The position numbers and the translations under genes are program-made. This document shows, in pieces, positions 24,250 through 31,182 of a DNA stretch of 64,000 nt. The notes beneath the pieces are model-generated. The model was not told the DNA's origin. It saw nothing but the letters and a program-made list of their open reading frames with translations, and searched no databases. This DNA is from UBA4717 sp045577925 (GTDB lineage Bacteria; Bacillota; Clostridia; Oscillospirales; CAG-272): positions 40,845 through 104,844 of the forward strand of contig JAZNJH010000025.1 in assembly GCA_045577925.1 (NCBI GenBank), in the 5' to 3' direction. Positions within the stretch are counted from its first letter, which is position 1. Each line of letters starts with the position of its first letter.

Positions 24250-25362
24250 ATGAAAAATACTCTCAGATCTATATCTCTAATACTCGTTCTTATAATGACT
24301 GTACTTTCGGCATGCTCATGTTCAGATACAAGCGAGCCGTCATTCACACCTGTCGGCGAGTACTCACGCGAGCTTGAAGGAACTGTTCTCAACGTATTCA
24401 ACTGGGGAGAATATATCTCAGACGGAAGCGAAGGTTCGCTTGACGTTAACCGCGAGTTTGAAAAGCTTACCGGTATCAAGGTAAACTATGAAAACTATGA
24501 TGCAAACGAATCAATGTATACAAAGCTTAAGAGCGGCGCTGTTTCGTATGATATCATAATTCCCTCAGACTACATGATAGAGCGCCTTGCAAATGAAAAC
24601 ATGCTTAGGGAAATAGATTTTTCGAAGATCACAAACTATCATCTTATCGACGATAAGTATAAGGGCCTCTATTTTGATCCCGAAGAAAAGTATACCGTTC
24701 CTTATAACGTAGGTATGGTAGGTCTTATATACAATACGGAAATGGTTGAAGAAACGCCTGACAGCTGGAGCATCATGTGGGATGATAAATACAAGGACAA
24801 CATCCTTATGTTCAACAACCCGCGCGACAGCTTTGCTATCGCACAGATGCTTCTCGGCATTGACCTCAATACTACCGACAAGGCTGATTGGGACGCTGCC
24901 GCAGATAAGCTTATAGAGCAGAACTCCGTTATTCAGGGCCGTGTAATGGACCAGATATTTAACAAGATGGAATCGGGTAATGCCGCTATCGGCGCGTATT
25001 ACGCAGGCGACTTTTTAACTATGCGCGACAACAACGAAGCTCTCGCTTTCGTATATCCCAAGGAAGGAGTTAATATATTCGTTGATTCTATTTGTATCCC
25101 CTCAAGCGCACAGAACTATGAAGCGGCGCTCATGTATATCAACTTCCTTCTTGAGCCTGAAATTGCACTTGCAAACGCTGAATATCTCTGCTACGCTTCT
25201 CCCAATACATCGGTTATTGAAAACGAGAACTACTCTCTTAAGGATGAAAAGATCCTTTATCCCGATGAAGAGAACATGCCCATCTGTCAGTACTTCCACG
25301 ATCTTCCCGAAGATATCCGCTCTTATTATGAATCTCTTTGGGAAACTATTGTAATGTCATAA
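24250..25362 (+). CDS. potD: Spermidine/putrescine-binding lipoprotein
   Basis: A lipoprotein signal peptide with lipobox LSAC (Cys about 22), followed by a PotD/PotF-type binding domain: NVFNWGEYI near the start, LTGIKVNYENYDANESMYTKL, YDIIIPSDYMIERL, YTVPYNVGMVGLIYN and the C-terminal IPSSAQNYEAALMYINF segment. The aromatic WGEY and the acidic residues fit polyamine binding in this family. AAAGGA precedes the ATG. Last gene of the operon, followed by a hairpin. Confidence 0.92.
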   Translation: MKNTLRSISLILVLIMTVLSACSCSDTSEPSFTPVGEYSRELEGTVLNVFNWGEYISDGSEGSLDVNREFEKLTGIKVNYENYDANESMYTKLKSGAVSYDIIIPSDYMIERLANENMLREIDFSKITNYHLIDDKYKGLYFDPEEKYTVPYNVGMVGLIYNTEMVEETPDSWSIMWDDKYKDNILMFNNPRDSFAIAQMLLGIDLNTTDKADWDAAADKLIEQNSVIQGRVMDQIFNKMESGNAAIGAYYAGDFLTMRDNNEALAFVYPKEGVNIFVDSICIPSSAQNYEAALMYINFLLEPEIALANAEYLCYASPNTSVIENENYSLKDEKILYPDEENMPICQYFHDLPEDIRSYYESLWETIVMS

Positions 25363-25372
25363 CTAAAAACAT

Positions 25373-25395
25373 CGGCGAGGACATTGTCCTCGCCG
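25373..25395. terminator. Hairpin between potD and the converging small gene
   Basis: CGGCGAGGAC pairs perfectly with GTCCTCGCCG across ATT. It is GC-rich but has no T run on the plus strand within 15 bases; the minus side has TTTTTAG after it, so it works best as terminator for the minus-strand gene. Confidence 0.65.
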
Positions 25396-25402
25396 CGCGA
25401 AA

Positions 25403-25609
25403 TTATAGCTTTTTTGATATGCTCTCATCGCATACGCTCACCCTTCTTATCACAGTATCCTCTTCAACGTATGTAAATTCAGCATCGCATTCGCCCACTA
25501 CCGGCTTATAGCCGAAAAAAAGATACTGCGCTCTGGTTGGCGTGCCGATAAGGCGGCTGATATTTTCCGGAGCTTTACAAAGGCTCCCTTTTACAAGTTT
25601 GTAATACAT
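25403..25609 (-). CDS. Uncharacterised 68-aa protein
   Basis: The frame begins MYYKLVKGSLCKAPENISRL and ends in an acidic-basic tail. AAGAGGTGAT lies 5-10 bases before ATG 25609, a near-perfect ribosome binding site, which supports a real gene. An uninterrupted upstream extension of the frame runs opposite cdd and is rejected as a shadow. Two Cys, many Tyr/Phe, no signal peptide or membrane segment. I do not recognise a family. A hairpin with T6 stands between its start and any upstream promoter, which may attenuate it. Confidence 0.6.
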   Translation of the reverse strand: MYYKLVKGSLCKAPENISRLIGTPTRAQYLFFGYKPVVGECDAEFTYVEEDTVIRRVSVCDESISKKL

Positions 25610-25639
25610 TATCACCTCTTCCGATCGCGTCATCGGGAT

Positions 25640-25666
25640 AAAAAAGGCGATATCTGAGATATCGCC
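25640..25666 (-). terminator. Minus-strand intrinsic terminator upstream of the 68-aa gene
   Basis: GGCGATATC pairs with GATATCGCC around a 3-base loop, followed on the minus strand by TTTTTTA. It lies 31-57 bases before the start at 25609 and after no identifiable minus-strand gene, so it may be a leader attenuator. Confidence 0.6.
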
Positions 25667-25754
25667 GCAAGCTCCGCTTTTTTTGCTTGCACTATTATTA
25701 TAATACGTAAAACAACCGCAATAGGTCGTAAATAATCGAAAGGCAGATTTTTTC

Positions 25755-26162
25755 ATGGAGAAAAAAGAACTTATAAAAACAGCTAAAGACGCCACGAAAT
25801 CAGCATATTCACCATATTCGCATTTCCGCGTGGGCGCGGCGCTTCTTTGCGAAGACGGTACTGTATATACCGGATGTAATATTGAAAACTCTTCATTTGG
25901 CGTAACCTGCTGTGCTGAGCGCGTTGCTTTATTCAAAGCTGTAAGTGACGGCAAAAGGTGCTTTACGGATATTGCTATAGTCGGCTCGTCAACAGACAAA
26001 TTTGACAAGCCGTGCGCTCCGTGCGGAGTGTGCAGGCAGGCGCTGAGTGAGTTTTGTAAGGGCGACTTCAAAATTCATCTGTGTAACAGCGATGAGATCA
26101 TAACGTACACACTAGACGATATTCTTCCCCACAGCTTTAAGCTTGATCAAAAAGGAAACTAA
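25755..26162 (+). CDS. cdd: Cytidine deaminase
   Basis: A 135-aa homotetrameric-type cytidine deaminase. It converts cytidine and deoxycytidine to uridine and deoxyuridine in pyrimidine salvage. The motifs seen are SPYSHFRVGAAL, GCNIEN, the catalytic CAE (here CCAERVA) and the zinc-binding PCGVCRQ. AAAGG lies upstream of the ATG at about 11 bases. A TATAAT at 25699-25704 may be its -10, but no good -35 is visible. The following lipoprotein gene begins 2 bases after its stop and the Shine-Dalgarno of that gene is inside cdd, so they are cotranscribed. Confidence 0.95.
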   Translation: MEKKELIKTAKDATKSAYSPYSHFRVGAALLCEDGTVYTGCNIENSSFGVTCCAERVALFKAVSDGKRCFTDIAIVGSSTDKFDKPCAPCGVCRQALSEFCKGDFKIHLCNSDEIITYTLDDILPHSFKLDQKGN

Positions 26163-26164
26163 TT

Positions 26165-28195
26165 ATGATATACAGATATAAATTTAAGTTTGTTTTGCTT
26201 TCGCTTTTGCTTATAATACTACTTAGTCTGTGCTCCTGCTCGGTAGGATCCATGCTCGGATTTGACGACAACTCTGCTCTTAGTATTATCTCAGACAGCA
26301 AAAGCGAATACCGCATAGTATGCGCATATGAAGCCGATTCTGACATAATTGACTCTGCACTCTCGGTTATAAATACGGCAAGAACCAAAAGCGGTGCAGA
26401 AATTGAGCTTGTTATCGACAGTAACGCTGTGCATGATAACTCAAACAAAGAAATAATCGTCGGAAGCACAAACCGAGGCCTTCCTGAAGGATTTGAAGGG
26501 CCAAGCCCTATGGAATTTGTTATTGTGGCAAGCGACAATGATATTTATATTATCGGCGGCTCTGATTCTGCAACGATTATGGCGCTTGAATATTTCGCAG
26601 AAAATATTATAGCAGAAGAAACTATTCTGGAAAGAGATTACAAATACAGCTACTGCGTACCGTACACCGTTGTAAATATTAATTCTGCCCCTGTTACAAG
26701 CTTTAAGATAAATGCTCTTGAAGGAGTTGATACAATAGCAGTATCGCAGGCACTTATATCAAAAACAGGGCTTGATACGTCAGATGATGACAATTACACT
26801 GATGTATATTTCGAGCTTGATTATTCGCTTGACACCAATACCGTCCGTTTCGCAGAACAAGCTAATTCTATCCTTATAAGTGCATCTTCCAAAATAGCTC
26901 TTACAAAAATAGATGAAGTTATACTTGAAGGTTTCGGAGAATATGCTACCATAAACTTAGACCACGGTTCATATGTGGATTTTACCTACCCGATCGTGAG
27001 CTTAAATGAAATATCTGATTACAGCGATTGTTATCTTGAATGTGAGACAAATAAATCTCCGCTTGAATATGCTGTAGGGGAAGAAATGGTATATACCCTC
27101 TCTTTGAAATACGACGGCGAAATTATCAGTGCTCCAAATTTCTCTTATAAAATTGACTTTGACGACACAAAGGAAAGTATAACAGAAAACGTATCGGGCG
27201 AAAAGGGCACTTTTGTAATACAAACCTCCCTGGATACACCAGGGTTTGTAAAAATATATGCCAACGTAACAAGTGATCTTGGAATTGAATACAGAGATAT
27301 ATCGCCTTTCGAGGGTGGTGCTGCTGCTAATATCCGCGGTATTGCGCAAGCTGTTAAAGAACCCGATGATTTTGATGAATTCTGGCAGGCAGAGCTTGAA
27401 AACCTTTATGAAACAGAGCCTGTTATGAGCATTAAAAACGATTTATCGGAAAGCTACCCCGGATACACGGTTCTTGATATACGTATTGACTGCCCGGGCG
27501 GGCCGGTTTCTGCATATCTTTCAATACCAAACAATGCAAAGGAAGGCTCGTTACCGATACTTGTAGGTTATCTCGGTTACGGTGTATTTTCGCCTAAACC
27601 TACCGTGAGAAATGACCGTATAGTGCTTAGCGTTAACGCGCATAGTCTTGATAACGGACGTGAAAGCGGATATTACAAAGAGGTGTCATCAACCGTTCTT
27701 TATTCTTACGGTTTTAACACTTATGAAAACTCCAACCGCGACACAGTATATTTCAAAAACATGATACTTCGCGACGTTCAGGCGATAAGATATCTGAAAA
27801 CACTCAAAGAGTGGGACGGAGAATCGATAAGTCTTAACGGCGGCAGCCAGGGTGCATATCAGGCGCTTGCAGTTGCGGCGCTTGATCCTGACGTAACCTA
27901 CGTATATGCCGCATACCCGTGGTTGTGTGATATCGGAAGCTTTGCTGCAAACCGAATAGGCGGCTGGCATCCCGATTATACTGATGCTCTTACCTACTAT
28001 GACGCTATAAATTTTGCAAAGCGCATCAAATGTCAAACAAGAATCGTTGCAGGTCTTGGCGATTATGTATCACCGCCCTCGTCTGTTGCGGCATTGGTAA
28101 ACTCGATGAGCGCGCCTGTGTCACTTGAATTTATTCAGGGTATGACTCACACGTATACACCGCCATACGAGCAAATGTATAAGATAGAAAAATAA
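26165..28195 (+). CDS. Lipoprotein with acetyl-xylan-esterase-like (AXE1) hydrolase domain
   Basis: A lipobox LCSC (Cys about 24) after a hydrophobic segment predicts a surface lipoprotein of 676 aa. Residues 30-160 resemble the small alpha/beta domain seen at the front of some glycan-active enzymes. Residues 160-390 are beta-rich. From about 395 comes an AXE1/cephalosporin-C deacetylase alpha/beta-hydrolase domain starting EPDDFDEFWQAEL, with nucleophile Ser561 in GGSQG, Asp633 in GLGDYVSPP and His662 in MTHTYTPP. It likely deacetylates an external polysaccharide or similar ester. Starts 2 bases after cdd and ends at a strong terminator. Confidence 0.85.
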   Translation: MIYRYKFKFVLLSLLLIILLSLCSCSVGSMLGFDDNSALSIISDSKSEYRIVCAYEADSDIIDSALSVINTARTKSGAEIELVIDSNAVHDNSNKEIIVGSTNRGLPEGFEGPSPMEFVIVASDNDIYIIGGSDSATIMALEYFAENIIAEETILERDYKYSYCVPYTVVNINSAPVTSFKINALEGVDTIAVSQALISKTGLDTSDDDNYTDVYFELDYSLDTNTVRFAEQANSILISASSKIALTKIDEVILEGFGEYATINLDHGSYVDFTYPIVSLNEISDYSDCYLECETNKSPLEYAVGEEMVYTLSLKYDGEIISAPNFSYKIDFDDTKESITENVSGEKGTFVIQTSLDTPGFVKIYANVTSDLGIEYRDISPFEGGAAANIRGIAQAVKEPDDFDEFWQAELENLYETEPVMSIKNDLSESYPGYTVLDIRIDCPGGPVSAYLSIPNNAKEGSLPILVGYLGYGVFSPKPTVRNDRIVLSVNAHSLDNGRESGYYKEVSSTVLYSYGFNTYENSNRDTVYFKNMILRDVQAIRYLKTLKEWDGESISLNGGSQGAYQALAVAALDPDVTYVYAAYPWLCDIGSFAANRIGGWHPDYTDALTYYDAINFAKRIKCQTRIVAGLGDYVSPPSSVAALVNSMSAPVSLEFIQGMTHTYTPPYEQMYKIEK

Positions 28196-28233
28196 AAAAC
28201 ATATCCGCGGTTGAACCGCGGATATGTTTTTTT
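28195..28233 (+). terminator. Intrinsic terminator
   Basis: AAAAACATATCCGCGGT pairs with ACCGCGGATATGTTTTT across TGA, ending in a T7 run. Confidence 0.92.
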
Positions 28234-28321
28234 AGCACTATAATGCTTAGCTTTGGAATTTATTGCAAATTTTTCCTGTTGTTTTTTGGTAAATTTGCCT
28301 ATGTCATTTTTTTGTATTTTA

Positions 28322-28330
28322 TGGTATAAT
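28322..28330 (+). promoter_or_regulatory. Extended -10 promoter of the CarD-family gene
   Basis: TGG-TATAAT (extended -10). The -35 region has only a weak match, consistent with an extended -10 promoter. Confidence 0.55.
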
Positions 28331-28361
28331 TTATATAGCAAACAAGGATACGGTATGGCAT

Positions 28362-28874
28362 ATGTTCAATTTAAATCAAAAGGTTCTTTACGGCTCTCAG
28401 GGAGTTTGTGAAATACAGGAAATAACAAAGAGAAATTTTGGCGGCGAAGAACGCGATTATTACGTGCTCGTTCCCCTTTACCGTAATTTTTCTACCGTTT
28501 ACGTTCCCGTTGATTCTCCCGTTGTTTGCGAGAAAATGCGCATGATATCTGATAAAGATCATATGATGAATCTGATTAAATGTGTCGACTGTGATTCTGA
28601 TTTATGGGAAGATAACAAGTATACACGTCACGAAAAGTTTACTCAGATACTTGAAAAAGGAACAGACAATGACATCTTTGCCCTGTCTCTTCTGCTTCAT
28701 AAAAAAAATGAAGAGCTGATGCAGGCAGGTAAACGCCTTTATATTAACGACGAAAGAGTCCTTGCTGATGCACAAAGGCTTATTGAAGAAGAATTTGCAT
28801 GTGTGTTCGATATTCCATTTGAAAGTGCAAAGGAATTTATTAAACAGAATACTCTTGATGTATATCAAAAATAA
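28362..28874 (+). CDS. CarD family transcriptional regulator
   Basis: Residues 1-60 are a CarD/TRCF RNA-polymerase-interaction domain (FNLNQKVLYGSQGVCEIQEI, DYYVLVPLY, VYVPVD), followed by a helical C-terminal domain of about 100 residues ending in EEEFACVFDIP. CarD proteins bind the RNAP beta subunit and stabilise the open promoter complex (family knowledge). 170 aa is the usual length. AAGGA lies 11 bases before the ATG. Monocistronic between its own promoter and a bidirectional terminator. Confidence 0.9.
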   Translation: MFNLNQKVLYGSQGVCEIQEITKRNFGGEERDYYVLVPLYRNFSTVYVPVDSPVVCEKMRMISDKDHMMNLIKCVDCDSDLWEDNKYTRHEKFTQILEKGTDNDIFALSLLLHKKNEELMQAGKRLYINDERVLADAQRLIEEEFACVFDIPFESAKEFIKQNTLDVYQK

Positions 28875-28900
28875 AGCAGGTCGGAAATCGACCTGCTTTT
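28873..28900. terminator. Bidirectional terminator
   Basis: AAAGCAGGTCG pairs with CGACCTGCTTT around GAAAT. It separates the CarD-family gene from converging azlD. Confidence 0.85.
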
Positions 28901-29235
28901 CACTTGAATACCAGCTGTACCATTACCATATACAATAACGTGCCTGCCCCGATGCTTATAAGCGTGTTCCTGCGCCATATATGCAGAATTACAACTGCCC
29001 CACACGCAATAAACTCAGGTATACCATACGGATACGATGTAATCTGCGTTGATCTTAGCGCGTATACAACAAGCATTCCCATAGCAGCATACGGCAATAC
29101 GCGCCCGAGGTATACTATTATACCAGGCGTTTTTTTATCACCGCCGAATACCAAAAACGGGATAAAGCGAAGTAATACTGTAACAAGCGCAGCTATTACA
29201 ATTATAATCGCCGCACGAATACTCTCAGGTGTCAT
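28900..29235 (-). CDS. azlD: AzlD family branched-chain amino acid exporter subunit
   Basis: A 111-aa four-helix membrane protein with the AzlD features VTVLLRFIPFLVFG and VLPYAAMGMLVVYAL. It works with AzlC as a two-component exporter of branched-chain or related amino acids (family knowledge). It overlaps the end of azlC by 11 bases, showing an operon with coupled translation. There is no Lrp-like AzlB regulator nearby. Confidence 0.9.
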   Translation of the reverse strand: MTPESIRAAIIIVIAALVTVLLRFIPFLVFGGDKKTPGIIVYLGRVLPYAAMGMLVVYALRSTQITSYPYGIPEFIACGAVVILHIWRRNTLISIGAGTLLYMVMVQLVFK

Positions 29236-29923
29236 TTTTATCCCTCGCTTTCATGATCAGCAGTGCCGCACTTATAAGAAGCATTGCAGGGATAAGAAAG
29301 CCCTGTGCTTTAAAAACAAGCAGGCAAATAAACGATGATACAACACCGATTATCGCCGCACGATGATCCTTTGTACTGAGCCACTGCTCAACAAATATAG
29401 TTACAAAAAGCGCCGTGAGAGCGAAATCTATCCCTTTTGTATCAAATTTCAGAAATGATCCGACAAGTGAACCGATCGCGCTTCCAAATATCCAGTATAT
29501 ATGATTCAAAAGTGATACCGTAAAATAAAAGCTCCTGCCGTCATCTTTTTCTGTCAGTTTGCCGTGATCGTTGCAAACAATAGAGTAGGTTTCATCGGTC
29601 AGTGCAAATATAGTGTATATCCTCTGAAGCACACTTCCCTTGTAATTATATCGCTCAACCATAGATATTCCATAAAAAAGATGCCTTGCGTTTACAACAA
29701 GTGAAGTCAGTGCCGTTGTTAAAAAAGACGCACCGCCGCATATCAGATCTATAACCACGTATTGAAGGGAGCCTGCATAAATAAAGGCGCTCATAGCTAC
29801 TGACCAGATAAGACCGTAGCCTTTGGTATAAAGAAGTATGCCAAATCCCATTCCAAGCACTATATAGCCCATCATAACAGGCAGGGTTAAAGCAAATATC
29901 CGTCTGAAGTTCTCCCTCTTCAT
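29225..29923 (-). CDS. azlC: AzlC family branched-chain amino acid exporter subunit
   Basis: A 232-aa polytopic protein with the AzlC signatures LPVMMGYIVLGMGFGILL, SAFIYAGSLQYV and NARHLFYGIS, plus FALTDETYSI. It is the large subunit of the AzlCD exporter. GAGAGG stands before ATG 29923. Expressed from the consensus-like promoter at 29956-29984. First gene of the two-gene operon. Confidence 0.93.
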   Translation of the reverse strand: MKRENFRRIFALTLPVMMGYIVLGMGFGILLYTKGYGLIWSVAMSAFIYAGSLQYVVIDLICGGASFLTTALTSLVVNARHLFYGISMVERYNYKGSVLQRIYTIFALTDETYSIVCNDHGKLTEKDDGRSFYFTVSLLNHIYWIFGSAIGSLVGSFLKFDTKGIDFALTALFVTIFVEQWLSTKDHRAAIIGVVSSFICLLVFKAQGFLIPAMLLISAALLIMKARDKNDT

Positions 29924-29955
29924 GCAAAAATCCTCTCTTTTAGTTTACAAACATT

Positions 29956-29984
29956 ATTTTACTCTATTTAAAAGCCCTTGTCAA
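29956..29984 (-). promoter_or_regulatory. Promoter of azlCD
   Basis: Minus strand: TTGACA (29979-29984)-17-TAAAAT (29956-29961). Confidence 0.75.
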
Positions 29985-30006
29985 GAATATTTGCACTCTG
30001 TAAACA

Positions 30007-30059
30007 AAAAGCCTCCCTGACACTACCCTCTGTAAAAAGGTGTCGTCAAGGAGGCTTTT
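30007..30059 (-). terminator. Terminator of spo0A
   Basis: AAAAGCCTCC pairs with GGAGGCTTTT, with an inner GACAC/GTGTC stem. On the minus strand it is followed by TTTTTGTTTA and sits 5 bases after the spo0A stop. Confidence 0.85.
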
Positions 30060-30063
30060 ATAA

Positions 30064-30879
30064 TTATCTGCTGCCGACTGTTTTGCGCATACCCGAGGTA
30101 TCATCAAGCAGGTCGCTGTTTTTCATGCGAAGATTGTCAGCTATCATCGCAATAAATTCGCTGTTTGTGGGCTTGCCGCGCTGGCGGCTTATGGTATATC
30201 CGAAGTAAGATGTGAGAGTATCAACGTCGCCTCTGTCCCATGCAACTTCAATAGCATGGCGGATCGCTCTTTCCACTCTTGAGGGAGTTGTGCCGTGAAT
30301 ACGCGCAACTGTGGGATATAATGACTTTGTAACGTAGTTTATCATATCAGGGTCATTGATCGTACGTGTTATCGCAGTTCTTAAAAACTGATAGCCTTTT
30401 ATATGTGCCGGAATACCAAGCCCGTGCATAACAGACGTAACGCTTCTCTCAATAATAGCATCACGTCCGAAAAGCCTTGCATTTGCCGCCTTGAAGCGCT
30501 GATGCTCAAGCTGGCTTGTAATTATTCTTTTTACAAAATTATAATCAATCGGTTTTTTCAAAGTATATACTGATCTGCCGCCCATATCATACACGGAATC
30601 GTCAAGAACCATCTCTGAGGTAAGAATAACCTCGCTTGAATACGCGCGCCTTGTGTCTTCTTCGCCGTTTTCGCAAAAGCTTATAATACTGTCATAATCC
30701 ATAAGCTCTCTGTCTGATATGATTATATTATAAAAGCTTCTTTCAAGTGCGCGCTTAAGCGATTCACAACTTGATGCGGTTTCTATATTAACATAGCCCT
30801 CGTCTGCAAGCTTTGTGGATAATTCAGTTAAAAAATCTGTGTTTCTGTCTGCGATAAGTATTCTCTCTGTGATTGTCAT
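30064..30879 (-). CDS. spo0A: Sporulation response regulator Spo0A
   Basis: A 271-aa master regulator of sporulation onset. Residues 1-125 form a receiver domain: the phospho-acceptor is probably Asp56 in NIIISDRELM, and the conserved Lys is in TLKKPI. The usual acidic pair is reduced to one Asp (IADRN) and the Pro after the phospho-Asp is missing. Residues 150-255 are the Spo0A DNA-binding domain, with GIPAHIKGYQFLRTAI, SLYPTVA and the recognition helix TPSRVERAIRHAIEVAW, which is very well conserved. An IREAIE-type phosphorelay contact is not assignable by eye. Two overlapping promoters and a perfect 0A box (31030-31036) lie upstream. Confidence 0.93.
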   Translation of the reverse strand: MTITERILIADRNTDFLTELSTKLADEGYVNIETASSCESLKRALERSFYNIIISDRELMDYDSIISFCENGEEDTRRAYSSEVILTSEMVLDDSVYDMGGRSVYTLKKPIDYNFVKRIITSQLEHQRFKAANARLFGRDAIIERSVTSVMHGLGIPAHIKGYQFLRTAITRTINDPDMINYVTKSLYPTVARIHGTTPSRVERAIRHAIEVAWDRGDVDTLTSYFGYTISRQRGKPTNSEFIAMIADNLRMKNSDLLDDTSGMRKTVGSR

Positions 30880-30937
30880 AATAAACCCACCTTTTTAATT
30901 TTCGTTAATTTGTCAGTTTGCTCCGACTTACGATATA

Positions 30938-30973
30938 ATTTTACCATAATATGGAAATTATTTCAATTGTCAA
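30938..30973 (-). promoter_or_regulatory. Two overlapping promoters of spo0A
   Basis: Minus strand: TTGACA (30968-30973)-16-TATTAT (30946-30951), and TTGAAA (30961-30966)-17-TAAAAT (30938-30943) preceded by TGG. The leader is about 50 bases. A TGTCGAA 0A box is at 31030-31036, about 60 bases further up. Confidence 0.6.
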
Positions 30974-31034
30974 AATTCCCAATTTTTACCAATTATTTTA
31001 GTGTATTATTATAGTTCATCACAGAATTGTGTCG

Positions 31035-31180
31035 AAAAAAGAAACAGGTCCCCTTCAACCTGCACTTTGCTTTGGAAATATTCCTTGTTGCTTAAACAGC
31101 AACAAGGAATATTTCAGGACGGCGTAAATTGACTTTCAATTTACCGCAAAGCTGTGCACGCCGTTGAAGGGCGCCTGTTT
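31035..31180 (-). terminator. Branched terminator of the purine operon
   Basis: It begins 2 bases after the purL stop. The outer helix is AAACAGG with CCTGTTT plus CCCTTCAA with TTGAAGGG (31042-31058 and 31164-31180). It encloses a perfect 17-bp hairpin (31075-31091 with 31099-31115) and a second stem (ACGGCG/CGCCGT with an inner TAAATTG/CAATTTA). On the minus strand T6 (31035-31040) follows. It works as an intrinsic terminator but is far more elaborate than needed. Confidence 0.75.
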
Positions 31181-31182
31181 TG

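Noticed and set aside
25610..26071. Minus-strand extension of the 68-aa frame opposite cdd
   Set aside because: It is antisense to the well-conserved cdd gene, lacks a ribosome site at its start and runs through a terminator; only the part from 25609 has a proper start.
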